Assembly (NCBI GenBank): GCA_949282305.1
Contig: CASDPB010000126.1
Coordinates: 1-64,000, forward strand
Length of the DNA stretch: 64,000 nt
DNA from: an uncultured Lentisphaeria bacterium
GTDB taxonomy: Bacteria > Verrucomicrobiota > Lentisphaeria > Victivallales > UBA1829
Direction of reading: 5' to 3'
In this document: in pieces, positions 32,392-40,878 of the stretch
Layout of the letters: every line of letters starts with the position of its first letter
Position numbering within the stretch: the first letter of the stretch is position 1
The notes under the pieces: model-generated
Database searches by the model: none
Told to the model about the DNA's origin: nothing
What the model saw: the letters and a program-made list of their open reading frames with translations, nothing else
Position numbers and translations under genes: made by a program

Positions 32392-34938
32392 TCATTGATC
32401 GAACAGCGACGGCTGGATATGGTCGGATTCCGGTTTTCCTTTTTTGTATTTCTGCCTCTGTTCGCGGATCATGTAGCGCGACTTTGTGACGAGAGAAGGC
32501 TGTCCGGCTTCCGCAATGGAGTTGTTTTCGAGATTTTCCAGAATATCCTGTGCACGCGAAATGACTTCCGGAGGAAGCCCCGCGAGCTTGGCGACGTGGA
32601 TGCCGTAACTCTTGTCCGCACCGCCGGGAATGATCTGGCGCAGGAAGATGATCTGTTCTCCGTATTCGCGGACTGCGACGTTGTAATTCTTGACTCCGCG
32701 GCGTGTAATTGCAAGTTCCGTCAGTTCATGGTAATGTGTCGCGAACTGGGTTCTTGCGCGGCAGGACGGATGATCCAGTAGGAATTCCGCAACCGCCCAC
32801 GCGATGGAAAGTCCGTCGAATGTGCTGGTTCCGCGTCCGATCTCATCCAGGATGACAATGCTTTTTGATGTCGCGTTGTTCAGGATATTGGCGGTTTCCA
32901 CCATCTCCACCATGAACGTGCTCTGACCGCGTGCAATGTCGTCGGAAGCGCCAACGCGGGTGAAAATGCGGTCCGCCACGCCGATGTGCGCGCTGGATGC
33001 CGGAATGAAGGAACCCATCTGCGCCATGATCGTAAGAAGTGCGGTCTGGCGGATGTAAGTGGACTTTCCCGCCATATTCGGACCTGTGATGATCATCATG
33101 CGGTTTTCATCGCCGTCGAGCAGCGTGTCGTTGGGGATGAAACGTTCTCCTTTCATCGCACAGTCCAGAACGGGATGCCGTCCCGCCTGAATTTCCAGCA
33201 GATCGTCGTCCGCGACTTTCGGACGGCAGTAGGAGTAACGCTGGGCGCAGTCCGCAAGAGCGCAGAGAACATCGATTTCGGCAAGCGCGGCGGCGGTCAG
33301 CTGAATCTGCGGCGTGAATGTCCCGGCAAACTTGCGGAGTTCCTCGAAGAGCTGGATCTCCAGCGCCTTGGCTTTGTCTTCGGAACCGAGAATCTTGCTT
33401 TCCATTTCCTTGAGTCCGGGCGTGATGAACCGTTCGCTGTTGACGAGGGTCTGTTTGCGGATGTAGTCGTTGGGAATGGACGCAAGATGCGTCTTTGTGA
33501 CTTCAATGAAATAGCCGAATACGCGGTTGTAGTTGATTTTCAGGGACTTAATGCCGCTGCGCTCCTGTTCTTTCGCCTGAAGCTCCGCCACCCACCGCTT
33601 GCCGTCCGTTGCGGCGGACCGGAATTCGTCGAGTTCCTTGTTGTATCCTTCGCGGATCACGCCGCCGTCGGAAACGGTCGCGGGCGGTTCATCGACGATT
33701 GCGGACAGGATCTTTTCGACCAGCTCGGGCATTTCGCAGATATTTTCCCGCAGACGTTCGATCAGCGGCAGATCATAGGAGGAGAGCAGAGTGCGGACCG
33801 CCGGAATCATTTCAAGGCTGTTTGCGAGGGCAAGCATGTCGCGCGGATTGATATTGCCGACGTTGAGGCGTGCGATAATGCGTTCGAGATCGCGCACCGC
33901 CCCCATGGTTTCGCGCAGTTCGGCGAGCGTCAGCGGATCGTCCTTGAGGAGCCCAACGACATCCTGCCGTTCCACAATACGGTCCACATTCTTCAGGGGT
34001 TTCAGCAGCCAGTCGCGCATCAGACGGCTTCCCATGGGAGTGCTGGTCCGGTCGAGCACATACAGCAGGGTGTTTTCCCTGGACGCGCCGAACATCGGCT
34101 CGACAAGTTCCAGATTGCGCTGGCAGATCGGATCAAGTGCGAGATATTCTTCCGGACTGTGGAACTTGAGGGCGCGGATGTGCACCACGTTATGGCGCAG
34201 ATTTTCCGAAGCGTAGTAAATGACGGCTCCGGCGGAACGTTCGGCAAGGGGACGCCCGCGAAGCCCGAAACCGTCGAGAGTCATGACCTGGAACTGGCGT
34301 TTCAGGAGCTCCTCGGCGTTCTCAAGGGAGAAAATCCAGTCGTCAAGCGGTGTCCAGAGAATGTGTTTCTGCGTATAGGGGAACGCTTTCTCCTCTTCCC
34401 ACTGCTTCATGAGTGTTGCGGGGAGCAGACATTCCCGTGCCTGAATACTGTAAAGCTGCGATTCCAGTTCTGCAAGCGTATTCAGTTCCGTCGCCTTGAA
34501 TTCCGCCGTGCTGATGTCCATCCATGCAAGCCCGTATTTGTCCTTGGATGCTGTCAGCGCGCAGAGAAAGTTGTTTTTATGGGGATTCAGGACGGAAGAG
34601 TCAAGCACGGTGCCGGGCGTGATGATGCGCGTGATGCCCCGCTTGACGATTCCCTTTGCCAGTGCGGGGTCTTCCAGCTGTTCGGCGATGGCAACCTTGA
34701 TCCCGGCTTCCAGGAGTTTCGGCAGATAACTGTCCAGGGCGTGATATGGAATTCCGCACATCGGATAGCCGGCGCGTTTCGTCAGAGTAATTTCGAGGAT
34801 GGGACTCGCCTTGTGGGCGTCCTCGTAAAACATTTCATAAAAGTCACCCATGCGGAACAGCAGAACGGCGCCCTGCGGAGCCTCGGCTTTCATCTGCATA
34901 TATTGCCGCATTGCGGGGGTAAGATTGGTTTCCTGCAT
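32392..34938 (-). CDS. mutS: DNA mismatch-repair protein MutS
   Basis: This 848-residue protein recognises mismatches and recruits MutL. The N-terminal FxE reading motif is present (FRMGDFYEMF). The connector, lever and clamp regions follow, then the ATPase with Walker A GPNMAGKSTYIRQ at about residue 615 and LDEIGRGTSTFDG. It is full length. A single start is used, with no duplicate upstream. The gene is alone on its strand between ldhA and a GT2. Confidence 0.98.
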   Translation of the reverse strand: MQETNLTPAMRQYMQMKAEAPQGAVLLFRMGDFYEMFYEDAHKASPILEITLTKRAGYPMCGIPYHALDSYLPKLLEAGIKVAIAEQLEDPALAKGIVKRGITRIITPGTVLDSSVLNPHKNNFLCALTASKDKYGLAWMDISTAEFKATELNTLAELESQLYSIQARECLLPATLMKQWEEEKAFPYTQKHILWTPLDDWIFSLENAEELLKRQFQVMTLDGFGLRGRPLAERSAGAVIYYASENLRHNVVHIRALKFHSPEEYLALDPICQRNLELVEPMFGASRENTLLYVLDRTSTPMGSRLMRDWLLKPLKNVDRIVERQDVVGLLKDDPLTLAELRETMGAVRDLERIIARLNVGNINPRDMLALANSLEMIPAVRTLLSSYDLPLIERLRENICEMPELVEKILSAIVDEPPATVSDGGVIREGYNKELDEFRSAATDGKRWVAELQAKEQERSGIKSLKINYNRVFGYFIEVTKTHLASIPNDYIRKQTLVNSERFITPGLKEMESKILGSEDKAKALEIQLFEELRKFAGTFTPQIQLTAAALAEIDVLCALADCAQRYSYCRPKVADDDLLEIQAGRHPVLDCAMKGERFIPNDTLLDGDENRMMIITGPNMAGKSTYIRQTALLTIMAQMGSFIPASSAHIGVADRIFTRVGASDDIARGQSTFMVEMVETANILNNATSKSIVILDEIGRGTSTFDGLSIAWAVAEFLLDHPSCRARTQFATHYHELTELAITRRGVKNYNVAVREYGEQIIFLRQIIPGGADKSYGIHVAKLAGLPPEVISRAQDILENLENNSIAEAGQPSLVTKSRYMIREQRQKYKKGKPESDHIQPSLFDQ

Positions 34939-34968
34939 GATTCTTCCGTCAAATTGGTTAAACAGAAT

Positions 34969-34996
34969 ACTATAACCTGTAAAGAAAAAGCGTCAA
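34969..34996 (-). promoter_or_regulatory. Promoter before mutS
   Basis: On the minus strand TTGACG (34996-34991) and TATAGT (34974-34969) are separated by 16 bases, about 30 bases before the mutS ATG. Confidence 0.5.
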
Positions 34997-35123
34997 ATCA
35001 ACTTGAGACGAACTTTGCGAAAAATTAACGGGAAAATCTGCGCCGTGCCCCGGGATGCGCCATGCGGAAGCGGAAAATGCGGAAGATCCCCGCGGCGCAA
35101 TGCCGTGCCTGCGGTTTGCCCGG

Positions 35124-35894
35124 TCAGCGGTCCAGGGAATCGTCTTCCAGGATCCGGCGGTAGTTTTCCGTATCCATTTTGGAACCCAGTTTCCGGAAGG
35201 ATTTTTCGCTTGTGGTGCGGCGGCCTGTCAGTTTCGGATTCAGAATCATGGTGGCGTGGTTCAGATGTGCCATATATCTGCTCAGCTCCCCGACAGGGAG
35301 AAACTCCAGTTCATATCCGGCGGCAAGCAGATGCTTGTGGATGGAACTTCCGGCGCATTCGCCGTCTCCGAACCCTTTGGTATATTTTTTCAGAAGTTCC
35401 GTCCGGTAAAGGGCGCAGTGGCTGCGCAGAAAACGGAATTCGCGATGTCTTCTGCCGATGAGCGTCTTTACACCGTCTTCCAGAGCCTTGCCGACCGATT
35501 TCCAGAATGGAACGGTTTCCAGTTTCCAGCTTCCGACGCCGGCGATTTTCTCGGAACGGTTGATATGTTCCATCAGATAATCCAGCCATTGCGGGCTGTG
35601 GACGATGGTGTCGGTATGCATCGAAATCACATAGGGGGTTTCGACCTGTTCCAGAGCCATATCCAGCGCCGAGGAATGCATCAGAGGAGGAGGCATTCCC
35701 TGAATGTCGGACGCGGAGCGCTCGATCAGCCGGATCCAGGGAAGGGAGCGCAGATAGTCGAGAGACTCGTCGTCGGAGGCGTTGTCAATGGCGAGCACCT
35801 GAATTTGATTGAAATCCGTATATTTCCGCAGAGAACGCAGACACAGTTTCGTCAGTTCCGGCGTTTTGTAGTTCGGCAGCAGAACAGTAAGCAT
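35124..35894 (-). CDS. Family 2 glycosyltransferase
   Basis: This 256-residue GT-A-fold protein begins LTVLLPNYKTPELTKLCL and contains the nucleotide-binding AIDNASDDESLDYL and SMHTDTIVHSPQW, where HTD takes the place of the usual DxD (D is at the third position). No membrane helix is seen, so it is a cytosolic or membrane-associated enzyme that adds a sugar to a cell-surface or lipid-linked glycan. It stands alone between mutS and the pheT terminator. The donor and acceptor are unknown. Confidence 0.82.
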   Translation of the reverse strand: MLTVLLPNYKTPELTKLCLRSLRKYTDFNQIQVLAIDNASDDESLDYLRSLPWIRLIERSASDIQGMPPPLMHSSALDMALEQVETPYVISMHTDTIVHSPQWLDYLMEHINRSEKIAGVGSWKLETVPFWKSVGKALEDGVKTLIGRRHREFRFLRSHCALYRTELLKKYTKGFGDGECAGSSIHKHLLAAGYELEFLPVGELSRYMAHLNHATMILNPKLTGRRTTSEKSFRKLGSKMDTENYRRILEDDSLDR

Positions 35895-36059
35895 ATTCTT
35901 TTCCTCAATAGTTGAACATCACATGGAAAAATACTTGGCTTTTCAAGGAAGTCAAGGGAGAGTTTCATGAAATCCGGGAAGACCTGAAAGGGAGCAATTG
36001 CCGGGCACCATGATAATCCGGAACCGTCTGCGGATGCTTCCCGGCTGCCGGACCCGGGG

Positions 36060-36103
36060 CATGAAAAATGCGGGAAACAGCGTCGGAAAACTGTTTCCCG
36101 CAT
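36060..36103 (-). terminator. Rho-independent terminator of the pheT operon
   Basis: ATGCGGGAAACAG (36068-36080) pairs with CTGTTTCCCGCAT (36091-36103). On the minus strand the stem is followed at once by a run of Ts. It lies six bases after the pheT stop and is a textbook terminator. Confidence 0.9.
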
Positions 36104-36108
36104 CCTTG

Positions 36109-38517
36109 TCACCTCAATTCGACACCCAGACCGGAAACCAGTTTCGCGCGGAGTTTTTCATGCGCGTCATTGACTTCCTGATCCGTCAGGGTGCGTTCGT
36201 CGGAACGGAACGTGAGCGTGTATGCCATGCTCTTGGTTCCCTCCTTCAAAGGTTCTCCTTTGAAGATGTCGAAGATTTCGACACTGATCAGATTCGGCAC
36301 TTTCGCCTTCCGGATGAAGTCGATCACCCTGCTGTTCTCCATATCCAGCGGAGCGATGAAGGCGACGTCTCTCGTTACCGGCGGGAACTGGGAAAGCGGA
36401 ACATACAGCGCGGATTTTTCTTCGGCGCCCATCAGGGGTTCAAGCTGAAGCACCGCACCATACAGATCATGCTGGAGCCGCATTCCCCGGGTCATCCTGT
36501 CGTTCAGTTTCCCGAGCACGCCGACTGTTTTTCCGTCGATCTCAAGCCGTGCGCAGACACCGTCCGTGAAACGCGGGTCTTTCGCCGCGGCAAAGGCATA
36601 GCTGCTTACGCGGCGCGCTTCCAGAACGGCTTCCAGAACACCTTTGACATCATAGAAGTCATAGGTGGCGGCGCGTTCTTTGGAATATCTCTCAGGATGG
36701 GATCTGCCGGTCATGAGAATGACCAGTTCATCGCGTTCCTCGGGATATTTTTCCCTGTTTTTGCAGAAGACTCTGCCTATCTCGAAAAGGGCGAGATCGT
36801 TGTTTTTGCGTGACACGTTGCGTTTGACTGTCGCAAGCATTCCGGGAAGCAGGGACGGACGCAGGATCGCGAGATCCAGGCTGATCGGGTTGCTGACGGC
36901 AAGCAGGTCGTCTTTCCCGAAAACAGGATCGCCGAGGGCGGCTTTCTCATCAATAAGACTGGTGTTGACGCACTCGCAGAGCCCCGTTGCGATGAACTGA
37001 TTGCGAAGCTGTTCCAGCGCGGCATAGGCGTCGGAACTGAACGCGGCGGTTCTTTTGGCGTTGACCGGAATCTTCGGGAGTTTGTCGAGTCCGTGAATAC
37101 GGGCGACTTCCTCGGCAAGATCGGCTGTTTCCCGGATGTCCGCGCGGAATGCGGGAACCGTTACAAGGCAGGTGTCATCGGTAATGTCGGAGACGCCGAG
37201 CCCGAGGGCACGGAAAATTTCAACCATGCGCTGGTTCGGAACTTCCATTCCGAGCAGGCTTGTGATTTTCGAGAAGTGGCAGAGAATGCGCGGTTTTTCC
37301 GGTTTCAGCGTTGCGACCTTCACCAGCGGGCTGACGAGTTTGCCGCCCGCAAGTTCGAGGATCAGGGAGACTGCGCGCGAACTCGCGTTTTCGAGCATAT
37401 CGCGATCCACCCCGCGCTCGAAGCGGTAGGAGGAGTCGCTGGAAAGCCCGAGTTTCCGCGAGGTCATGCGGATGCTGGTCGGGTTGAAATAGGCGCTTTC
37501 AATCAGAACCTCCGTGGTGTCCGGCAGGACGCCGCTGTATTCGCCGCCCATGACGCCGGCGATTGCCACCGGCTTGCAGGCGTCGGCGATGACGAGCATG
37601 GAGTTGTCAAGCTCATATTCCTTGCCGTCGAGGGCGACGATTTTCTCCTTGTCCTGCGCTCTGCGGACAATGATCTTTTTGCCCTCCAGAAAACGGGTGT
37701 CGAACGCATGGAGCGGTTCGCCGAATTCCATCATGACGAAGTTTGTGATGTCGACGATGTTGTTGATCGAACGGATGCCCACGGACTCCAGGCGCTCCTT
37801 GAGCCACTTCGGACTTTCCTTGACCGTGACGCCGCGGATGACGCGGGCGGTGTATTCGGGGCAGAGATCCTGTGCCTCGACTGTGACGAGTCCGCTCCAG
37901 TCTTCAAACCCTTCCGGGGAGGGGACGCTGGTGTTCGGGAAGGAACGGCGTCCGCCGCAAAGCGCTGCAATGTCGCGCGCGACTCCCCAGTGAGAAAGCC
38001 AGTCCGGGCGGTTCGGAGTGATTTCCACGGTATAGACCGTATCTTTTTCGATCAGTTCATTCAGAGGAGTGCCGGGCACATAGTCCTCCGGCAGGATCAT
38101 GAGTCCGCCATGACTGTCGCTGATGCCGAGCTCACGCTCGCTGCACATCATGCCGAAGGACTCGACGCCGCGCAGTTTGCATTTGCCGATGACGAAATCC
38201 TTGCCGCCTTCGGGATCCTTGAAGACCGTTCCGAGAGTTGCAAGAGGAACCACATTGCCGGCATCGCAGTTCGGCGCGCCGCAGACGATCTGACAGATAT
38301 TGCCGTTTCCCGCATCAACCCGGCAGATGGAGAGATGATCGGAATTCGGATGTTTTTCGCGGCTGAGAATCTTTGCGACGACAACGCCAGCGGGGATTTC
38401 TCCGCGCCTGGTGATTTCTTCGACTTCGAGTCCCGCCATCGTGAGAGTGTCGGCAAGCTCTTCGGGAGTGGATTTGAGTTCAATATAATTTTTCAGCCAG
38501 TTCAATGATACTTTCAT
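36109..38517 (-). CDS. pheT: Phenylalanyl-tRNA synthetase beta subunit
   Basis: This 802-residue subunit forms the alpha2-beta2 enzyme with PheS. It contains the N-terminal tRNA-binding domain (VVVAKILSREKHPNSD), B3/B4 editing, B5, the catalytic-like fold and a C-terminal FDX-ACB anticodon-binding domain (PPVTRDVAFI). The start is ATG 38517, because AAGGAG lies eight bases before it. The GTG three codons earlier overlaps that site. It follows pheS by 15 bases and is the last gene of the block. Confidence 0.97.
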   Translation of the reverse strand: MKVSLNWLKNYIELKSTPEELADTLTMAGLEVEEITRRGEIPAGVVVAKILSREKHPNSDHLSICRVDAGNGNICQIVCGAPNCDAGNVVPLATLGTVFKDPEGGKDFVIGKCKLRGVESFGMMCSERELGISDSHGGLMILPEDYVPGTPLNELIEKDTVYTVEITPNRPDWLSHWGVARDIAALCGGRRSFPNTSVPSPEGFEDWSGLVTVEAQDLCPEYTARVIRGVTVKESPKWLKERLESVGIRSINNIVDITNFVMMEFGEPLHAFDTRFLEGKKIIVRRAQDKEKIVALDGKEYELDNSMLVIADACKPVAIAGVMGGEYSGVLPDTTEVLIESAYFNPTSIRMTSRKLGLSSDSSYRFERGVDRDMLENASSRAVSLILELAGGKLVSPLVKVATLKPEKPRILCHFSKITSLLGMEVPNQRMVEIFRALGLGVSDITDDTCLVTVPAFRADIRETADLAEEVARIHGLDKLPKIPVNAKRTAAFSSDAYAALEQLRNQFIATGLCECVNTSLIDEKAALGDPVFGKDDLLAVSNPISLDLAILRPSLLPGMLATVKRNVSRKNNDLALFEIGRVFCKNREKYPEERDELVILMTGRSHPERYSKERAATYDFYDVKGVLEAVLEARRVSSYAFAAAKDPRFTDGVCARLEIDGKTVGVLGKLNDRMTRGMRLQHDLYGAVLQLEPLMGAEEKSALYVPLSQFPPVTRDVAFIAPLDMENSRVIDFIRKAKVPNLISVEIFDIFKGEPLKEGTKSMAYTLTFRSDERTLTDQEVNDAHEKLRAKLVSGLGVELR

Positions 38518-38532
38518 CGGGTTCACTCCTTC

Positions 38533-39552
38533 TTAGAACTGTTTGAGGAAACGCAGATCGTTGTCGGAGAAGAGTCTCAGGTCGCCGATTCTGTGTTTGA
38601 GCATTGTAAGACGTTCGATACCCATGCCGAATGCGAAGCCCTGCCACTTGTCGGGATTGATTCCCACATTGCGCAGGACGTTCGGATTCACCATGCCGCA
38701 GCCGAGAATTTCCAGCCAGCCGGAGTTTTTGCAGACGCGGCAACCCTTGCCGCCGCACATGACGCAGGAAAAGTCGCACTCCACGCTGGGCTCGGTGAAC
38801 GGGAAGAAGTGGGGGCGCATACGGATCGCGACGGAGTCTCCGAAGAATTCCACGGCAAACGCCTCCAGCGTGCTTTTGAGGTCGGCAAGGGAAACGTCTT
38901 TATCGACATAAAGCCCTTCGATCTGATGGAAATGCACACCGTGTGTGGCGTCCGGCGTGTCGCGGCGGAAACAGCGTCCCGGCGAAACAATGCGGATCGG
39001 CGGCTTGTTCGCAAGCATGGTGCGGATCTGAACCGTCGAGGTTTGAGTGCGGAGAAGGCGTCCGTCGTCGAAGTAAAAGGTGTCCTTGGGATCGCGCGAG
39101 GGATGATCCGCCGGAGCATTCAGCGCATCGAAACAGTTTCTGACCGTGTCGATTTCCGGACCGGCGGCAACAGTGAATCCCATTCTGCGGAAAATCGCAC
39201 AGCATTCGTCAATGGTCTGATTGACCGGATGTTTGCGTCCGATCGACCATTTGCGTCCGGGAAGCGTTACATCAATCGCCTCCGTGGAGACTTTGCCACC
39301 TCCGAGGCGCCCGCGGGCCTCTTCAATCATGGACTGGACAGTATTTTTTGCTTCATTGAAAGCTTTGCCGGCGGTCGGCTTGTCCTCTTTGGCGATCTTG
39401 CCCATCATCGGAGCGAGCGCCGTAAGAGAACCGTTTCTGCCTGTCAGTTTGTTTTTGGCGTTCTCCACGTCCGCAGCGGTAGCCGCGGCTTTGAGCATCG
39501 CCTCTGCCTCGGCAGTAATGGCACTGAGTTTTTCAAGCAATTCATTCAACAT
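38533..39552 (-). CDS. pheS: Phenylalanyl-tRNA synthetase alpha subunit
   Basis: This subunit of 339 residues has an N-terminal coiled coil and class II motifs: motif 2 FRRDTPDATHGVHFHQIEG and motif 3 GFAFGMGIERLTMLKH. The start is ATG 39552, which begins LNELLEKLSAI. GGAAGAG lies upstream. It couples with pheT downstream. A hairpin lies between rplT and this gene, so its level may be set by read-through. Confidence 0.97.
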   Translation of the reverse strand: MLNELLEKLSAITAEAEAMLKAAATAADVENAKNKLTGRNGSLTALAPMMGKIAKEDKPTAGKAFNEAKNTVQSMIEEARGRLGGGKVSTEAIDVTLPGRKWSIGRKHPVNQTIDECCAIFRRMGFTVAAGPEIDTVRNCFDALNAPADHPSRDPKDTFYFDDGRLLRTQTSTVQIRTMLANKPPIRIVSPGRCFRRDTPDATHGVHFHQIEGLYVDKDVSLADLKSTLEAFAVEFFGDSVAIRMRPHFFPFTEPSVECDFSCVMCGGKGCRVCKNSGWLEILGCGMVNPNVLRNVGINPDKWQGFAFGMGIERLTMLKHRIGDLRLFSDNDLRFLKQF

Positions 39553-39579
39553 GGTTCTATCTCTTCCTGTATAAAAATA

Positions 39580-39620
39580 AAAAATGCGGGCACACCGGTA
39601 TATCGGCAACCCGCATTTTT
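39580..39620 (-). terminator. Hairpin between rplT and pheS
   Basis: AAAAATGCGGG (39580-39590) pairs with CCCGCATTTTT (39610-39620). A smaller CCG/CGG stem lies in the loop. A and T runs on each side make a good terminator in both directions. Its place in front of pheS, as in the pheS leader of E. coli, could make it an attenuator, but I see no leader peptide rich in Phe. Confidence 0.75.
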
Positions 39621-39641
39621 AAGAATACTTGTGAAATATGG

Positions 39642-39992
39642 TCAGCAGGCAGCCTTGGCTTTTTCCACCAGGGCTTTAAACGCCTCCGCGTCATTGACCG
39701 CGAGGTCGGCGATTACTTTTCTGTTGACGTTGATGTTGGCTTTCTTAAGACCGTTCATCAGTTTGCTGTATGTGAAATCCATCATACGGCAGGCTGCATT
39801 GATACGGACGGTCCAGAGTCTTCTGTACTGACGCTTTTTCTGTTTTCTGCCGACATACGCATGTGCATCGGCTTTGTCGATCGCATCATATACGGTACGG
39901 ATTCTCTTGCTGCTCGCACCGTAAAAACCTTTGGCTCTCTCTAATGCGCGTTTACGGCGCTTTCTGGAAGGAACTGCGGCTGTAACTCTCAT
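39642..39992 (-). CDS. rplT: 50S ribosomal protein L20
   Basis: This 116-residue basic protein has the family pattern AVPSRKRRKRALERAKGFYG, then RQYRRLWTVRINAACR and LKKANINVNRKVIADLA. It nucleates 50S assembly on 23S rRNA. It follows rpmI, as in nearly all bacteria. CGGAGAAG lies upstream of the ATG. Confidence 0.98.
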   Translation of the reverse strand: MRVTAAVPSRKRRKRALERAKGFYGASSKRIRTVYDAIDKADAHAYVGRKQKKRQYRRLWTVRINAACRMMDFTYSKLMNGLKKANINVNRKVIADLAVNDAEAFKALVEKAKAAC

Positions 39993-40030
39993 TTTTAATC
40001 TTCTCCGGTGTTAAGGGGTGTCAGGTTGCA

Positions 40031-40228
40031 TCAGCCGTAAGGCAGAGCCTTGGCGATACGTTTCATTTCGCTGGCCTGGAGGATTCCGTCTCTTCTCAGA
40101 TGACGTTTTCTCTTGCCGCCCTTACCGGTCATCAAGTGTCTGCGGCCGGCTTTGTAATACTTGTACTTGCCAGTTCCGGTGCGTTTCACTCTCTTGGAAA
40201 TGCACTTTCTCGTTTTCATCTTAGGCAT
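40031..40228 (-). CDS. rpmI: 50S ribosomal protein L35
   Basis: This 65-residue basic protein starts MPKMKTRKCISKRVKRTGTG and includes RRHLMTGKGGKRKRHLRRD. It has the normal length and is between infC and rplT, with AAGGAG upstream. In many bacteria L20 represses this operon, but no such RNA site was mapped here. Confidence 0.98.
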   Translation of the reverse strand: MPKMKTRKCISKRVKRTGTGKYKYYKAGRRHLMTGKGGKRKRHLRRDGILQASEMKRIAKALPYG

Positions 40229-40294
40229 CGTTTTTCTCCTTATTGCTTAAACAGGGTTTTCTCTTCTGAAACGGCAGATGCCAGTCAGCCTGTT

Positions 40295-40810
40295 TCAGTG
40301 GCCCTTCGGATTGAAGGACATATTAATATTCTTACCTAAAAGTTTCGCAGGGCTTTCCACGGTGCCCGCGTCTTTCAGATCCTCTGTAATTCTGTTCACG
40401 AGATCATAACCGATCTCCGTATGAGCCATTTCTCTACCTTTGAACGTGATCGTGACTTTCAGCTTGCATCCGTCGTTCAGGAACTCAATGCCCTGATCAA
40501 TCTTATGACCGTAGTCATGATCCGCAATATTGAGGCGGAATTTAATCTCTTTTACCTTCTGCGCCTGCTGATTTTTCTTCTGATCCTTCAATTTCTTTTT
40601 CTGCTCATAGCAGAGTTTTCCGAAGTTCATAATCCTGCATACGGGCGGATCGCTTGTTTCCGCAACCAGAACAAGGTCGAGACCCGCGTCCCTTGCCGCC
40701 TGGCATGCGGGAATCAGTTTCATCAGACCAAGTTGTTCCCCATTCGGGCCGATGACAAGCAGAGTCTTGTCTGCATATGCCCGACTATCAGTTTTCAGCA
40801 GCTTACTAAT
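40295..40810 (-). CDS. infC: Translation initiation factor IF-3, AUU start
   Basis: This 171-residue protein blocks early 50S joining and checks the start codon. Extending upstream of the first in-frame ATG (40723), the frame gives the missing N-terminal domain residues (SRAYADKTLLVIGPNGEQL). It begins at an ATT codon, 40810-40808, eight bases behind GGAGG. ATT as the infC start is well known in E. coli, where it allows IF-3 to repress its own synthesis. The C-terminal domain contains IKFRLNIADHDYGHKI and TFKGREMAH. The ATG at 40723 would remove 29 conserved residues. Confidence 0.93.
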   Translation of the reverse strand: MSKLLKTDSRAYADKTLLVIGPNGEQLGLMKLIPACQAARDAGLDLVLVAETSDPPVCRIMNFGKLCYEQKKKLKDQKKNQQAQKVKEIKFRLNIADHDYGHKIDQGIEFLNDGCKLKVTITFKGREMAHTEIGYDLVNRITEDLKDAGTVESPAKLLGKNINMSFNPKGH

Positions 40811-40878
40811 AGCTGTACCCTCCAGTTAGAGTTTATTTTTTTCGGAAAAAGTGCTCACAGATTTTTAAAATAGCACGC

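Noticed and set aside
32986-35028. 680-codon open frame on the plus strand
   Set aside because: It lies antisense to mutS and mirrors its codon pattern. The protein has no recognisable motif, while mutS is certain.
37093-38508. 471-codon open frame antisense to pheT
   Set aside because: Its sequence is an artefact of GC-rich third positions on the opposite strand. pheT is complete and well supported.
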